33,345 nt of DNA from Planctomycetota bacterium. Lineage in GTDB: Bacteria > Planctomycetota > GCA-2746535. The stretch's first letter is position 1. Each line of letters starts with the position of its first letter. Made by a program: the position numbers and the translations under genes. Where the stretch lies: contig NVWA01000087.1 of NCBI GenBank assembly GCA_002746535.1, forward strand, positions 1 to 33,345, in the 5' to 3' direction. The notes under the pieces were generated by a model. That model was not told where the DNA came from and searched no databases. It saw nothing but the letters and a program-made list of their open reading frames with translations. Below are positions 16,026-24,108 of this stretch, piece after piece.

Positions 16026-18131
16026 TTAAAACGTCAACAGTGGTGCAATAACTAATGCGACAACACTAATAAGTTTTATAAGAATATTTAAACTTGGGCC
16101 AGCTGTATCTTTGAATGGATCCCCAACGGTATCACCTGTCACAGCTGCTTTATGAGCTTCACTGCCTTTGCCACCATGGACACCGCCTTCAATAAGTTTT
16201 TTAGCATTATCCCAGGCACCACCAGCATTAGACATAAAAATAGCGAAACAAACTCCAGATACTGTCACTCCTGCTAACAATCCTCCAAGCATCATTTTAC
16301 CGCCAAAAAAGCCAATCAAGATTGGAACAATTATCGTCATTAATCCTGGTAAAATCATTTCTTTAATGGCAGCACTAGTTGAGATGTCAACACACCTTGA
16401 ATAATCAGCAACTGCTTTGCCTTCCATCAATCCTTCTATTTCTCTAAATTGCCTTCTAACCTCTACAATCATAGCATTAGCAGCTCGACTAACAGCATTC
16501 ATAGCCATTGAACTAAACAAAAATGGAAGCATTGCGCCTAATAATAATCCTGCCATGACTGTTGGGTTGGAAACATCAATAGTAGTTATCCCTGCCATTT
16601 GCATGTATGCTGCAAATAATGCCAAGGCTGTCATGGCAGCTGAACCGATTGCGAAACCTTTTCCAATAGCTGCCGTTGTGTTCCCAACAGCATCAAGTTC
16701 GTCTGTCCGTTCTCGAACTTCACTTGGTAATTTTGCCATTTCAGCAATTCCACCGGCATTATCACTTATTGGGCCATAAGCATCTACGGCTAATTGAATT
16801 CCTGTAGTACTTAACATGCCTAGAGCTGCAATAGCAATACCATATAAACCAGCAAAATGATACGAACCTAATATACCTGCTGCAATTAATATTATAGGTA
16901 TAGCTGTACTTTGCATACCTACACCTAATCCAGAAATAATATTTGTAGCACTACCTGTTAACGAAGCTTCGGCAATAGTTGCAACTGGTTTTTTATCCGC
17001 CGCACAATAATATTCTGTTGCTATTCCGATTAACGTACCTACAGCAACACCAATAACCGAAGCATAAAAAACACCCATAGAATAAAAGGTTTTGAAAACT
17101 CCATCAACAGCAACTTTTTGAGTCCATTCGGCTGGCAATATATGCTGTGCAAGAAAATAAGTGACAACAATCATTAATAAACCTGCACCAAAAGTTCCTT
17201 TATTTAAGGCTGCTTGAGGATTTCCACCTTCTTTAATCTTAACGGCAAAAGTCCCAACGATGCTGACAAGGACACCAGATGCCGCCAACAACATAGGAAA
17301 TAAAATAAAACTCAAACCCTCATTGGAACTTTTAAAAGTATAATTGGTTACAATAGCTAATCCTAATACCATAGAACCTATGATCGCACCAATATAAGAT
17401 TCAAATAAATCAGCTCCCATACCAGCTACGTCGCCAACATTATCACCAACATTATCTGCAATCGTCGCAGGGTTTCTCGGATCATCTTCTGGAATTCCTG
17501 CTTCAACTTTACCGACTAAATCAGCACCTACATCCGCAGCTTTTGTATAAATCCCACCACCTACTCTAGCAAACAAAGCAATCGAACTAGCACCTAAACT
17601 AAAGCCCATAAGTACATTTAAAACTTGTTTCGACTTAACAACAAAATCACCTTCAAAAATTGAATCGTAAAGTAAATACAATCCACCCATTCCAACTAAT
17701 GCCAATCCAACAACACACATACCCATTACCACGCCACCATTAAAAGCAACAGATAAACCACGTGCTAAACTTTCTCTTGCAGCAGCAGTTGTTCGGACAT
17801 TTGCTTTTGTAGCAACACGCATCCCGAAATAACCTGCTAATCCAGAACACACCGCACCACAAACAAAACTTAGTGAAATTAAAGGACTTGAATCAGCTCG
17901 ACCAGTATTAACAAAACCAAGAATGACAGCAACAACAACAACAAAGATAGCTAAAATGCTGTATTCTCTTTTTAAAAATGCCATTGCTCCATCACTAATG
18001 TAACCGGCAATTTCTTTCATTCTATCTGTACCAGCATCCTGTTTTGCAACCCAACTAGACTTTATAAATGCATAAATTAAACCAATTGAACCTGCGATGG
18101 GGATTAAATAAAATAATTCCTTGGTAGTCAC
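16026..18131 (-). CDS. hppA: membrane-bound ion-pumping pyrophosphatase, K+-dependent type
   Basis: A membrane pyrophosphatase of about 16 helices that uses PPi hydrolysis to move H+ or Na+ out of the cytoplasm. The PPi site D-V-G-A-D-L-V-G-K-V-E (200-210) and I-A-D-N-V-G-D-N-V-G-D (224-234) are intact. G-N-T-T-A-A-I-G-K-G (483-492) has Ala487 and Gly490 at the positions that mark the K+-dependent subgroup (Lys and Thr in K+-independent enzymes). G-A-D-L-F-E-S-Y (239-246) puts a Glu (244) where Na+-transporting members have it, so Na+ or mixed Na+/H+ transport is plausible but not proven. Start is GTG with an AGGAG site seven bases before it. It heads the hppA-SUFU-rsmE run. Confidence 0.97.
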   Translation of the reverse strand: MTTKELFYLIPIAGSIGLIYAFIKSSWVAKQDAGTDRMKEIAGYISDGAMAFLKREYSILAIFVVVVAVILGFVNTGRADSSPLISLSFVCGAVCSGLAGYFGMRVATKANVRTTAAARESLARGLSVAFNGGVVMGMCVVGLALVGMGGLYLLYDSIFEGDFVVKSKQVLNVLMGFSLGASSIALFARVGGGIYTKAADVGADLVGKVEAGIPEDDPRNPATIADNVGDNVGDVAGMGADLFESYIGAIIGSMVLGLAIVTNYTFKSSNEGLSFILFPMLLAASGVLVSIVGTFAVKIKEGGNPQAALNKGTFGAGLLMIVVTYFLAQHILPAEWTQKVAVDGVFKTFYSMGVFYASVIGVAVGTLIGIATEYYCAADKKPVATIAEASLTGSATNIISGLGVGMQSTAIPIILIAAGILGSYHFAGLYGIAIAALGMLSTTGIQLAVDAYGPISDNAGGIAEMAKLPSEVRERTDELDAVGNTTAAIGKGFAIGSAAMTALALFAAYMQMAGITTIDVSNPTVMAGLLLGAMLPFLFSSMAMNAVSRAANAMIVEVRRQFREIEGLMEGKAVADYSRCVDISTSAAIKEMILPGLMTIIVPILIGFFGGKMMLGGLLAGVTVSGVCFAIFMSNAGGAWDNAKKLIEGGVHGGKGSEAHKAAVTGDTVGDPFKDTAGPSLNILIKLISVVALVIAPLLTF

Positions 18132-18138
18132 TAAACTT

Positions 18139-18143
18139 CTCCT
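18139..18143 (-). promoter_or_regulatory. ribosome binding site for the GTG start of hppA
   Basis: AGGAG on the minus strand, seven bases before GTG at 18131. It fixes this GTG as the start. Confidence 0.7.
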
Positions 18144-18377
18144 AATTGCAATAAATTTGATAGTTTGTAATTTTAAAGTGAGTATGTTACAGAACTTCTT
18201 TCATTACCAAATAGAAAATTTATTTACTAGTACAGAATAATAAGAATTAAATTTCACAATATCTTCACTTTAAGTAAATTCGAGGACTTCTCCAAAAAAT
18301 TAAAAAAAATGCTTCGTATCCAACCATAAATCGAACGATAATAGATATAGAAGAAGAATTAAAATAGGTTCCAAATT

Positions 18378-18590
18378 ATGATTAGCACAAACTTAAACGG
18401 TATTCAAAATCAATTAGCTAATCTAAATAAATCTGCCAACAGAATTGCTACAAAATTTAATGATCCTGATTTTGATTTGACAACTGAAATTGGTAAACAA
18501 ATAGTAAGTGAAAATGGTGTCAAACTTAATATTAAATTAATTAAGGTTCAAAATGAAAACCTTGGCACACTCTTAGATCTAATAGCTTAA
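18378..18590 (+). CDS. small flagellar-rod-like protein (FlgC/FlgG-type termini only)
   Basis: A 70-residue protein whose two ends resemble the coiled-coil ends of flagellar rod and hook proteins. The start (I-S-T-N-L-N-G-I-Q near 2-10, then S-A-N-R-I-A near 19-24) echoes the G-L-x-A-x...A-N-N-I-A pattern. The end (L-T-T-E-I-G-K-Q-I-V near 34-43, then N-L-G-T-L-L-D-L-I-A, 61-70) echoes the V-x-x-x-E-M-V-x-L-I ... x-L-G-T-L-L-D pattern. Nothing else of a flagellum is in the window. Small proteins of this sort are known in diverse bacteria, but their job is not established to my knowledge. The gene is alone, rightward, and meets the anti-sigma gene end to end. An AGG precedes the ATG. Confidence 0.6.
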   Translation: MISTNLNGIQNQLANLNKSANRIATKFNDPDFDLTTEIGKQIVSENGVKLNIKLIKVQNENLGTLLDLIA

Positions 18591-18617
18591 ATTAAATGAT
18601 GTTATAAATAATGCTTT

Positions 18618-19301
18618 TTATTGAAGCACTCTTTTATTTAAACTTGTACCGTTTCTATCAATTTTAATAATTATCTCTTTTTTATTCATTAATTCTGAGA
18701 AAAAAGATTTCCATTGATTCGCGTCAAAATGATGTGTATTTTTCCCACTAATATCTAAAATAATATCACCTTTCATAATATTAACTTTACTAAAAAAATC
18801 TTCACCAGCACTCGAAGTAATATTATCAATACTTAACTTACTATCTTGAAATGTTAAATCGTAAATTCCAGATGGCAAAACAGCTTTAAAGCTATATACC
18901 CCCATGACATTAGAGCTTGGATTTCTATCATTTAACTTTTGACTTGATGTACCCTCATCCCACATACCCGGAAAAAATATAACTGATAATAATAATGCTG
19001 CTGCTATTGCCATGGTAAACTTCATATGTTTAAATAAATCTAAAACCCTAGATGATTTATTTCCATCTACTTCGGCCATTATTGCCTTTTTTCTATCTTC
19101 ACCTAAATGCAATGAAATGTGGGACATATCCTTATCTGATTTAATTAAATTCAATAAATCTTTCGTTTCATCAAAGAGTTTTTGATACTCTGCGTTATTA
19201 TTAATTTCATCTTTAACATTTTTAGATTGATCATCATCCAACTCATTTAATAAAAAATGTGTGATTTTTTCTTCCATTGTTGCATCTTTTAAATCTAACA
19301 T
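18618..19301 (-). CDS. membrane anti-sigma-like protein with C-terminal PDZ-like region
   Basis: Encoded directly after the ECF sigma factor with no gap between stop and ATG. The N-terminal cytoplasmic 90 residues have the look of an anti-sigma domain (M-E-E-K-I-T-H-F-L-L-N-E-L-D-D near 9-23) without the zinc-binding His/Cys set. One membrane segment spans about 94-111. The periplasmic end (about 147-226) resembles a PDZ domain: K-G-D-I-I-L-D-I-S-G-K (177-187), a helix near 194-205, and I-I-I-K-I-D-R-N-G (210-218). PDZ regions bind C-terminal peptides, so the protein could sense misfolded envelope proteins; this is inference. An internal ATG at 19277 is an alternative start. Confidence 0.65.
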   Translation of the reverse strand: MLDLKDATMEEKITHFLLNELDDDQSKNVKDEINNNAEYQKLFDETKDLLNLIKSDKDMSHISLHLGEDRKKAIMAEVDGNKSSRVLDLFKHMKFTMAIAAALLLSVIFFPGMWDEGTSSQKLNDRNPSSNVMGVYSFKAVLPSGIYDLTFQDSKLSIDNITSSAGEDFFSKVNIMKGDIILDISGKNTHHFDANQWKSFFSELMNKKEIIIKIDRNGTSLNKRVLQ

Positions 19302-19805
19302 TTATTCAATCCCAGTTGTTAATGATTCATCTTTTTTTAATAAACTTTTCAATCTTTTTATAGCTTGATGTAATATAAAGCCGACATTGGTTACGGATTT
19401 ACCTGTTAACAAGCTGATTTCTTTATAGCTTTTCATTTCATAAAATTTAAGAATGACGACTTCCTTTTCAACCAAAGGTAAACGATCAATAACTCTTCTA
19501 ATTTCTTTCACATTTTCATCTTCCATAATCTCATCTTTTTCTTCGTAACCTGGAGATAATTCTGCATAGTTTTCATGAAAAATAATTTTTTTCGCTCTTC
19601 TAGCATTATCAATAATTAAATTTCTACAAACGGTATACATCCAAGCCTTAGCATTTTCAGGCTGTTGTTCTTGTTTTAATAATTTAATAAACGAATCTTG
19701 AACAATGTCCTTAGCAAACTCTTCCTCTTTCACTAAAAAAAAGGCATATCTCAACAATGGTTGCTCAAGCTCATCAAATAACTTTTCAAATCTTACTTTA
19801 TCCAT
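19302..19805 (-). CDS. ECF-type RNA polymerase sigma factor
   Basis: Two-domain sigma factor. Region 2 (about 8-72) includes P-L-L-R-Y-A-F-F-L-V and A-K-D-I-V-Q-D-S-F-I-K-L (31-42), and A-W-M-Y-T-V-C-R-N-L-I-I-D (54-66). Region 4 (about 104-155) includes I-D-R-L-P-L-V-E-K-E-V (106-116), Y-K-E-I-S-L-L-T-G-K-S-V and a recognition helix up to K-R-L. Length 167 is standard. Its neighbour is the likely anti-sigma factor. Divergent from the NatA-like operon across 330 bases, which it could regulate, as ECF factors often control adjacent genes; that is speculative. Confidence 0.92.
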   Translation of the reverse strand: MDKVRFEKLFDELEQPLLRYAFFLVKEEEFAKDIVQDSFIKLLKQEQQPENAKAWMYTVCRNLIIDNARRAKKIIFHENYAELSPGYEEKDEIMEDENVKEIRRVIDRLPLVEKEVVILKFYEMKSYKEISLLTGKSVTNVGFILHQAIKRLKSLLKKDESLTTGIE

Positions 19806-20135
19806 ATTTCCATCGCTTCTTGATCTAATGACAAAACGAATTTTTATCCAACAATATTAGTATCATATCGGCAGATTTCATATAGAAAACACTTTGCTCG
19901 TTTTGGTTTGAAAAAATCAGATAAATAAAAAAGCCAATTAACTACAATCGCCATTTCGGATTTCAAAACATGCTTTTGGGATTCAATGAGACAAGAATCC
20001 AGAATAAATTTCCTTGCCTTCAATTTAAACAGAAAAAAATGTGAATCTCAACTAGATGAAAATGTAGAGATACTACTCAGTTTGGTTATTATCTTCTATC
20101 TCAAAAAAATAATAAAATAGAAAAAATAAGATTTT
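19806..20135. other. 330-base divergent intergenic region
   Basis: Contains no gene that I can support. It should hold the promoters of the sigma factor (minus) and the NatA-like operon (plus). A candidate minus-strand promoter is listed at 19862-19890. For the plus strand I see only AT-rich sequence (TTGGTT followed by weak -10 matches), nothing convincing. Confidence 0.6.
19862..19890 (-). promoter_or_regulatory. candidate promoter of the ECF sigma gene
   Basis: Minus strand: GTTTTC (19885-19890), 17-base spacer, TATGAT (19862-19867). The -10 is good and the -35 is poor. It lies about 57 bases before the sigma-factor ATG. It could instead be read by the ECF sigma itself, but I cannot tell. 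Confidence 0.3.
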
Positions 20136-20915
20136 ATGAATCAGCTAGATACGAATTTAGCCATTGAAATAGCACATTTATATAAATCATTTCATGCAAA
20201 TAATAAAGAAATAAAAGTATTAAAAGATATTAATATAAAAATACCTCATGGGAAAGTTTTTGGATTACTCGGTCCAAATGGTGCTGGAAAAACTACCGCA
20301 TTAAGAATCATTGCTGGTATTCTAGAACCCGATAAAGGAGAAGTTTTTATCAATGGTTGCAACATCAAAAAAAACAAAGCTGATATACAACGAAAAATTG
20401 GCTATTTATCAACTGGTACACAATCATACCCTATATTCACGGGTCGAGAAAATATTAAGTTATTTGGTTCAATGTACAATATCTCAAAAGAAGTCATCAA
20501 CCAACGCATTAAAGAGTTAAATAACGTTTTAGCATTTGATGACATTCTAGATAAGAAATGTCAAGAAATGTCAACAGGGCAAAAACAAAAAATAAATATT
20601 GCAAGAACTCTAATTCATGATCCAGAATTTATTATTTTTGATGAACCTAGTAATGGACTAGACATATTAACATCAAAAAAACTGATGGATATTATCAAAG
20701 AAAAAAAAGAACAAGGGAAATCAATTTTCTACTCAACACATATACTTTCAGAAATTGAATTAATCGCAGATGAAATTGCCATTATTTATAAAGGAGAAAT
20801 TTTAATCTGCGCGGATAAAACAACTTTAATCCAACAAACAAATACCTCAAATCTTTCAGAAGCCTTTCTGGCCATTATAGAGGAACACGCATCAAAAAAT
20901 GAGGATCCATCTTAA
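20136..20915 (+). CDS. NatA-like ABC transporter ATPase
   Basis: Cytoplasmic ATPase of an ABC exporter. Walker A G-P-N-G-A-G-K-T (46-53), signature E-M-S-T-G-Q-K-Q-K (144-152, a variant of L-S-G-G-Q seen in NatA), Walker B F-I-I-F-D-E-P (165-171) and switch His202 are complete. Its stop lies inside the next gene (17-base overlap), which encodes a NatB-like permease, so the pair should form the transporter. NatA/NatB of Bacillus pumps Na+; here sodium is suggested by the neighbours and not shown. Divergent from the ECF sigma gene. Confidence 0.88.
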   Translation: MNQLDTNLAIEIAHLYKSFHANNKEIKVLKDINIKIPHGKVFGLLGPNGAGKTTALRIIAGILEPDKGEVFINGCNIKKNKADIQRKIGYLSTGTQSYPIFTGRENIKLFGSMYNISKEVINQRIKELNNVLAFDDILDKKCQEMSTGQKQKINIARTLIHDPEFIIFDEPSNGLDILTSKKLMDIIKEKKEQGKSIFYSTHILSEIELIADEIAIIYKGEILICADKTTLIQQTNTSNLSEAFLAIIEEHASKNEDPS

Positions 20916-23010
20916 AGTGAATTGGAACAATGTTTTAATCATTTATAAAAAAGAGGTCCTGAGCTTTTTTAAGAATAAAGAAGCCCTTTTAGTTATGTTA
21001 TTGGTTCCTTTGATCATCTACCCAGGAATAATGCTGGTAACAGGAGACTTGGTAGCAGGGCAACTTACTAAAAAATCAAAAGCCATTCTCAACCTAGATA
21101 TTGTTGATGTTTCTGATAATGACTCGATAGATAAAAACTTAATTGGCCTTCAAACCTTTCTTCAAGACCGCTACAAAGAAGAGCTTAATGTCAGAAAAGT
21201 AACCTTCTCCATAAAAGTTCAACAAACTTACAAATCCAAGAAAACCCCTTCGTTAAAAGAAAAAAGCGAAATTTTGCTTTCCTTTACAAAACCCAGCAAT
21301 CCAACAGCTCAATCTTTTGGTGACATCAATATCTACTATGATAGTCGAGACGACATTTCATCCGTCGCAGTTAATGAAATCGAAATAGCCATTGAAGATT
21401 ATAATTCTACGCTACTTAACGATGAACTTATCAAACGTAATATAAGTCTTGATATCATTAACCTATTCCATATTCAAGATTTTCATAATATTGCGCCTAA
21501 AGGCCACACTTTAGTAAAATATGGAAGTAGCTTAATCGCTATCACCCTAATTTTTCTAGTTTTCGTAAGCTGCCAATACGCAGCGACTGAAGTATTACCT
21601 GCCGAAAGAGAACAAAATACTTTAGAAACATTATTAGCAACACCGTTAGAATGGAAAGAAATAATTGTAGGCAAATATTTTGCCATTGTATCAGCAGGTA
21701 TCTTAAATGCCTTTTCAAATTTAACTGGAATTGTTCTATTTGGAGGCTCTATAATCGCAAGCATTGACCAGCAAAGTTACGGCTCAGATCTGCTAACGTT
21801 CACACCTTTAAAAGTATTTACCTTACTTTTGACATTAATTCCACTAGCTTTAATGTGTGGCTCATTGGCATTATTACTCGTTTCATTTGCAAAAACAAGA
21901 ATGGCTGCCAGCTATTATAGTTTGCCTGGAATGCTTTTAGTCTCTATACCAGCAGCAATATCTCTACTACCAAACACAGAACTGACGGGGATATGGTATA
22001 GTATTCCTTTCGCTAACATTACATTGTATTTCAGGAATTTATTTCTTGGAAATATTACAGTATTTTCAACTATCATAATTTTTATCAATATTATAGGCTT
22101 CTCGGGCATATTAGCACTCTGTAGTATTTTTGTAAGCCATCGTAAAGATCAAGTATTAGCCGGTGGAGCAAATTTCTCACTATTTTACAGACCAAAAACC
22201 GAAAAAGGCTCTCTCTCTCTATCAGAAGGAACCTTTATAGCTCTCATATCTTTTATTCTATTTACAACTATTGGTATGGTATTGCAAACCAAAATGGAAC
22301 CCTGGTCAATTGCGTTATCTTTTTGGGGATTTCTTTTTGTTCCTAGCTTGCTTTACATGAAATTCAAAAGAGTTAATCCAATGGATTTCTTAAAATTATA
22401 CTTACCAACAGCTACACAAATTATTGGAATTCTAATTTCGTTAATACCAATATTGGCATTAGCATTTATTTTTCAAATGATTTTTAACACAATGGTCCCT
22501 GAAAATACTCAATCAAGCGAAATGATGCAAAACCTAATATTAAATTTTAATAACCAATATGGTATATTTATATGTATTTTTATTTTTGCGATAACACCTG
22601 GAGTAACAGAAGAATTCATCTTTAGAGGCGTACTATTTTCTTCCCTTAAGAATAAATACTCCTGGATACTTGTAATACTAATTACAGGGATTATATTTGC
22701 ATTTATACATGGTATCAATAGAGCAATTCCTATTTTGCCTGTAGGCATTTTTCTTGGGTGGTTAAGATACAGAACTCAATCAATATTTAGTGTGATATTT
22801 TTTCATATATGTTTTAATTCAATCGCTGTTCTTCAAACTATATTTTCAAATGAAATACAGTCAAAAATTAATGGAATTGCACCTAACCTCGAAATCAACG
22901 ATATAAAAGTTCTAATACCTCTCGTTCTCTTTATTTCTCTCACCGGCCCATTGGCATATTTCTGCATAACAAAATCTCAACATAAATATTTTAATCAAGA
23001 TGAACTTTAA
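20899..23010 (+). CDS. NatB-like ABC permease fused to a CPBP (CAAX-type) membrane protease
   Basis: A 703-residue fusion. The first about 420 residues are an ABC-2/NatB-type permease: a membrane helix near 28-47, a long periplasmic loop (about 60-205), the family motif P-A-E-R-E-Q-N-T-L-E-T-L-L-A-T-P (234-249), then several helices. From about 445 the protein has a second block of helices with the CPBP protease motifs: E-E-F-I-F-R (571-576), F-A-F-I-H (600-604) and F-F-H-I-C-F-N (634-640), that is E571/E572, R576, H604 and H636/N640. All are present, so it should be catalytically competent. The fusion is known from annotated families; the protease substrate and the reason for linkage are unknown. 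It overlaps the ATPase gene by 17 bases and the next gene by 11. Confidence 0.86.
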   Translation: MRIHLKVNWNNVLIIYKKEVLSFFKNKEALLVMLLVPLIIYPGIMLVTGDLVAGQLTKKSKAILNLDIVDVSDNDSIDKNLIGLQTFLQDRYKEELNVRKVTFSIKVQQTYKSKKTPSLKEKSEILLSFTKPSNPTAQSFGDINIYYDSRDDISSVAVNEIEIAIEDYNSTLLNDELIKRNISLDIINLFHIQDFHNIAPKGHTLVKYGSSLIAITLIFLVFVSCQYAATEVLPAEREQNTLETLLATPLEWKEIIVGKYFAIVSAGILNAFSNLTGIVLFGGSIIASIDQQSYGSDLLTFTPLKVFTLLLTLIPLALMCGSLALLLVSFAKTRMAASYYSLPGMLLVSIPAAISLLPNTELTGIWYSIPFANITLYFRNLFLGNITVFSTIIIFINIIGFSGILALCSIFVSHRKDQVLAGGANFSLFYRPKTEKGSLSLSEGTFIALISFILFTTIGMVLQTKMEPWSIALSFWGFLFVPSLLYMKFKRVNPMDFLKLYLPTATQIIGILISLIPILALAFIFQMIFNTMVPENTQSSEMMQNLILNFNNQYGIFICIFIFAITPGVTEEFIFRGVLFSSLKNKYSWILVILITGIIFAFIHGINRAIPILPVGIFLGWLRYRTQSIFSVIFFHICFNSIAVLQTIFSNEIQSKINGIAPNLEINDIKVLIPLVLFISLTGPLAYFCITKSQHKYFNQDEL

Positions 23011-23959
23011 AGATTTATATTTACCCCTTGGACTCGTATCTATCATTATATTAAGCACCCTAATTCCATCAGTAGGAGAATTGCTTTATAATCTAGAATG
23101 GTATTCGATAAAAATAAGTCACGTTCTCATTTTTTTTATATTTTTAATTTCAGGTTACACACTAAAGCTGAATGACATCAAGCTCAATCGAGAGCTAATT
23201 CTTGTCTTAATTATTGGAGGATTGATTAATTTAATTGGAGCTCCAATAGTTGCTTTTATTATTTTGAAAATGGACTTAGTATCATCAAATGCTTTATCTT
23301 TAGGTATCATTGCGATTGCATGTGTTCCTCCGACACTCGTTTCAGGAATTGTCATTACTGATATAGCAAAAGGGGATACCGCTTTGGCAATTGTCATTAC
23401 TATATTTTTAAATATTGCCGGAATATTTATATTGCCTTTTACATTTCAGTATTTTGGGCAAACAGATGCTACTGAACCAATTAGCTCACTAAAAATTTTG
23501 TATAAACTTTTAATACTTGTAATCGCACCATCTATAATCGGATTTCTAATTAAAAGAAAACTTCAAAAAAAAGCACACCCCTTTCTATCTTACTATCAAC
23601 CAACAGCTATCATATTCATCGTATTTTGTACAGCAGCTGCTGGAAACGAAAATATAAAAAATATTACCATTGCAGAATTATTTTTTTTAATAATTACTGT
23701 GCTATCAATTCATTTAATATTGCTATTAATGTGTAAATTTTCAGGTCAACTTATTGGATTAGCAGTAGAAAAACAAATGGCATTATCCTTTGTGTGTTCC
23801 CAAAAAACACTTCCAGTATCATTGACAATATTAATAGCATTCCCAAAAGAAATCACTGCATTGGCTTCCATTGCTTGCCTAATATTCCATTTATCCCAAA
23901 TATTTGCTGATTCATTTATTGCCTTACAATGGAAAAAGCATCGCTTAAAAAAAATCTGA
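23000..23959 (+). CDS. SBF/SLC10A7-like (YfeH-type) membrane carrier
   Basis: A protein of about 9-10 membrane helices resembling the bile-acid:sodium symporter (BASS) superfamily, the YfeH/SLC10A7 branch. Visible signatures are A-C-V-P-P-T-L-V-S-G-I-V-I-T (about 110-123) followed by A-L-A-I-V-I-T-I-F-L-N-I-A-G-I-F (about 131-146), and C-S-Q-K-T-L-P-V-S (about 269-277). The S-x-K-T-L / P-P-T pairs are the crossover regions that bind Na+ and substrate in this fold. Substrate unknown. Its start overlaps the permease stop by 11 bases, so it belongs to the same transcript and may share the sodium theme. Confidence 0.75.
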   Translation: MNFKDLYLPLGLVSIIILSTLIPSVGELLYNLEWYSIKISHVLIFFIFLISGYTLKLNDIKLNRELILVLIIGGLINLIGAPIVAFIILKMDLVSSNALSLGIIAIACVPPTLVSGIVITDIAKGDTALAIVITIFLNIAGIFILPFTFQYFGQTDATEPISSLKILYKLLILVIAPSIIGFLIKRKLQKKAHPFLSYYQPTAIIFIVFCTAAAGNENIKNITIAELFFLIITVLSIHLILLLMCKFSGQLIGLAVEKQMALSFVCSQKTLPVSLTILIAFPKEITALASIACLIFHLSQIFADSFIALQWKKHRLKKI

Positions 23960-24108
23960 ATACTAGTAAACAACAAATAAATAAATAAAAACAAACTTTA
24001 AACGTATAACAAAACTAAAATCATATATTCTTTAGATAAAAGTGTGGTTAATCTTATTTTCATTAATAGTATCAACTCTATAGAATAAATTCATGAGGAA
24101 ACCAATTA

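Noticed and set aside
16417..16779. Plus-strand 120-codon frame opposite hppA
   Set aside because: Antisense to conserved pyrophosphatase segments; Ala/Pro/Ile-rich as antisense of a membrane protein.
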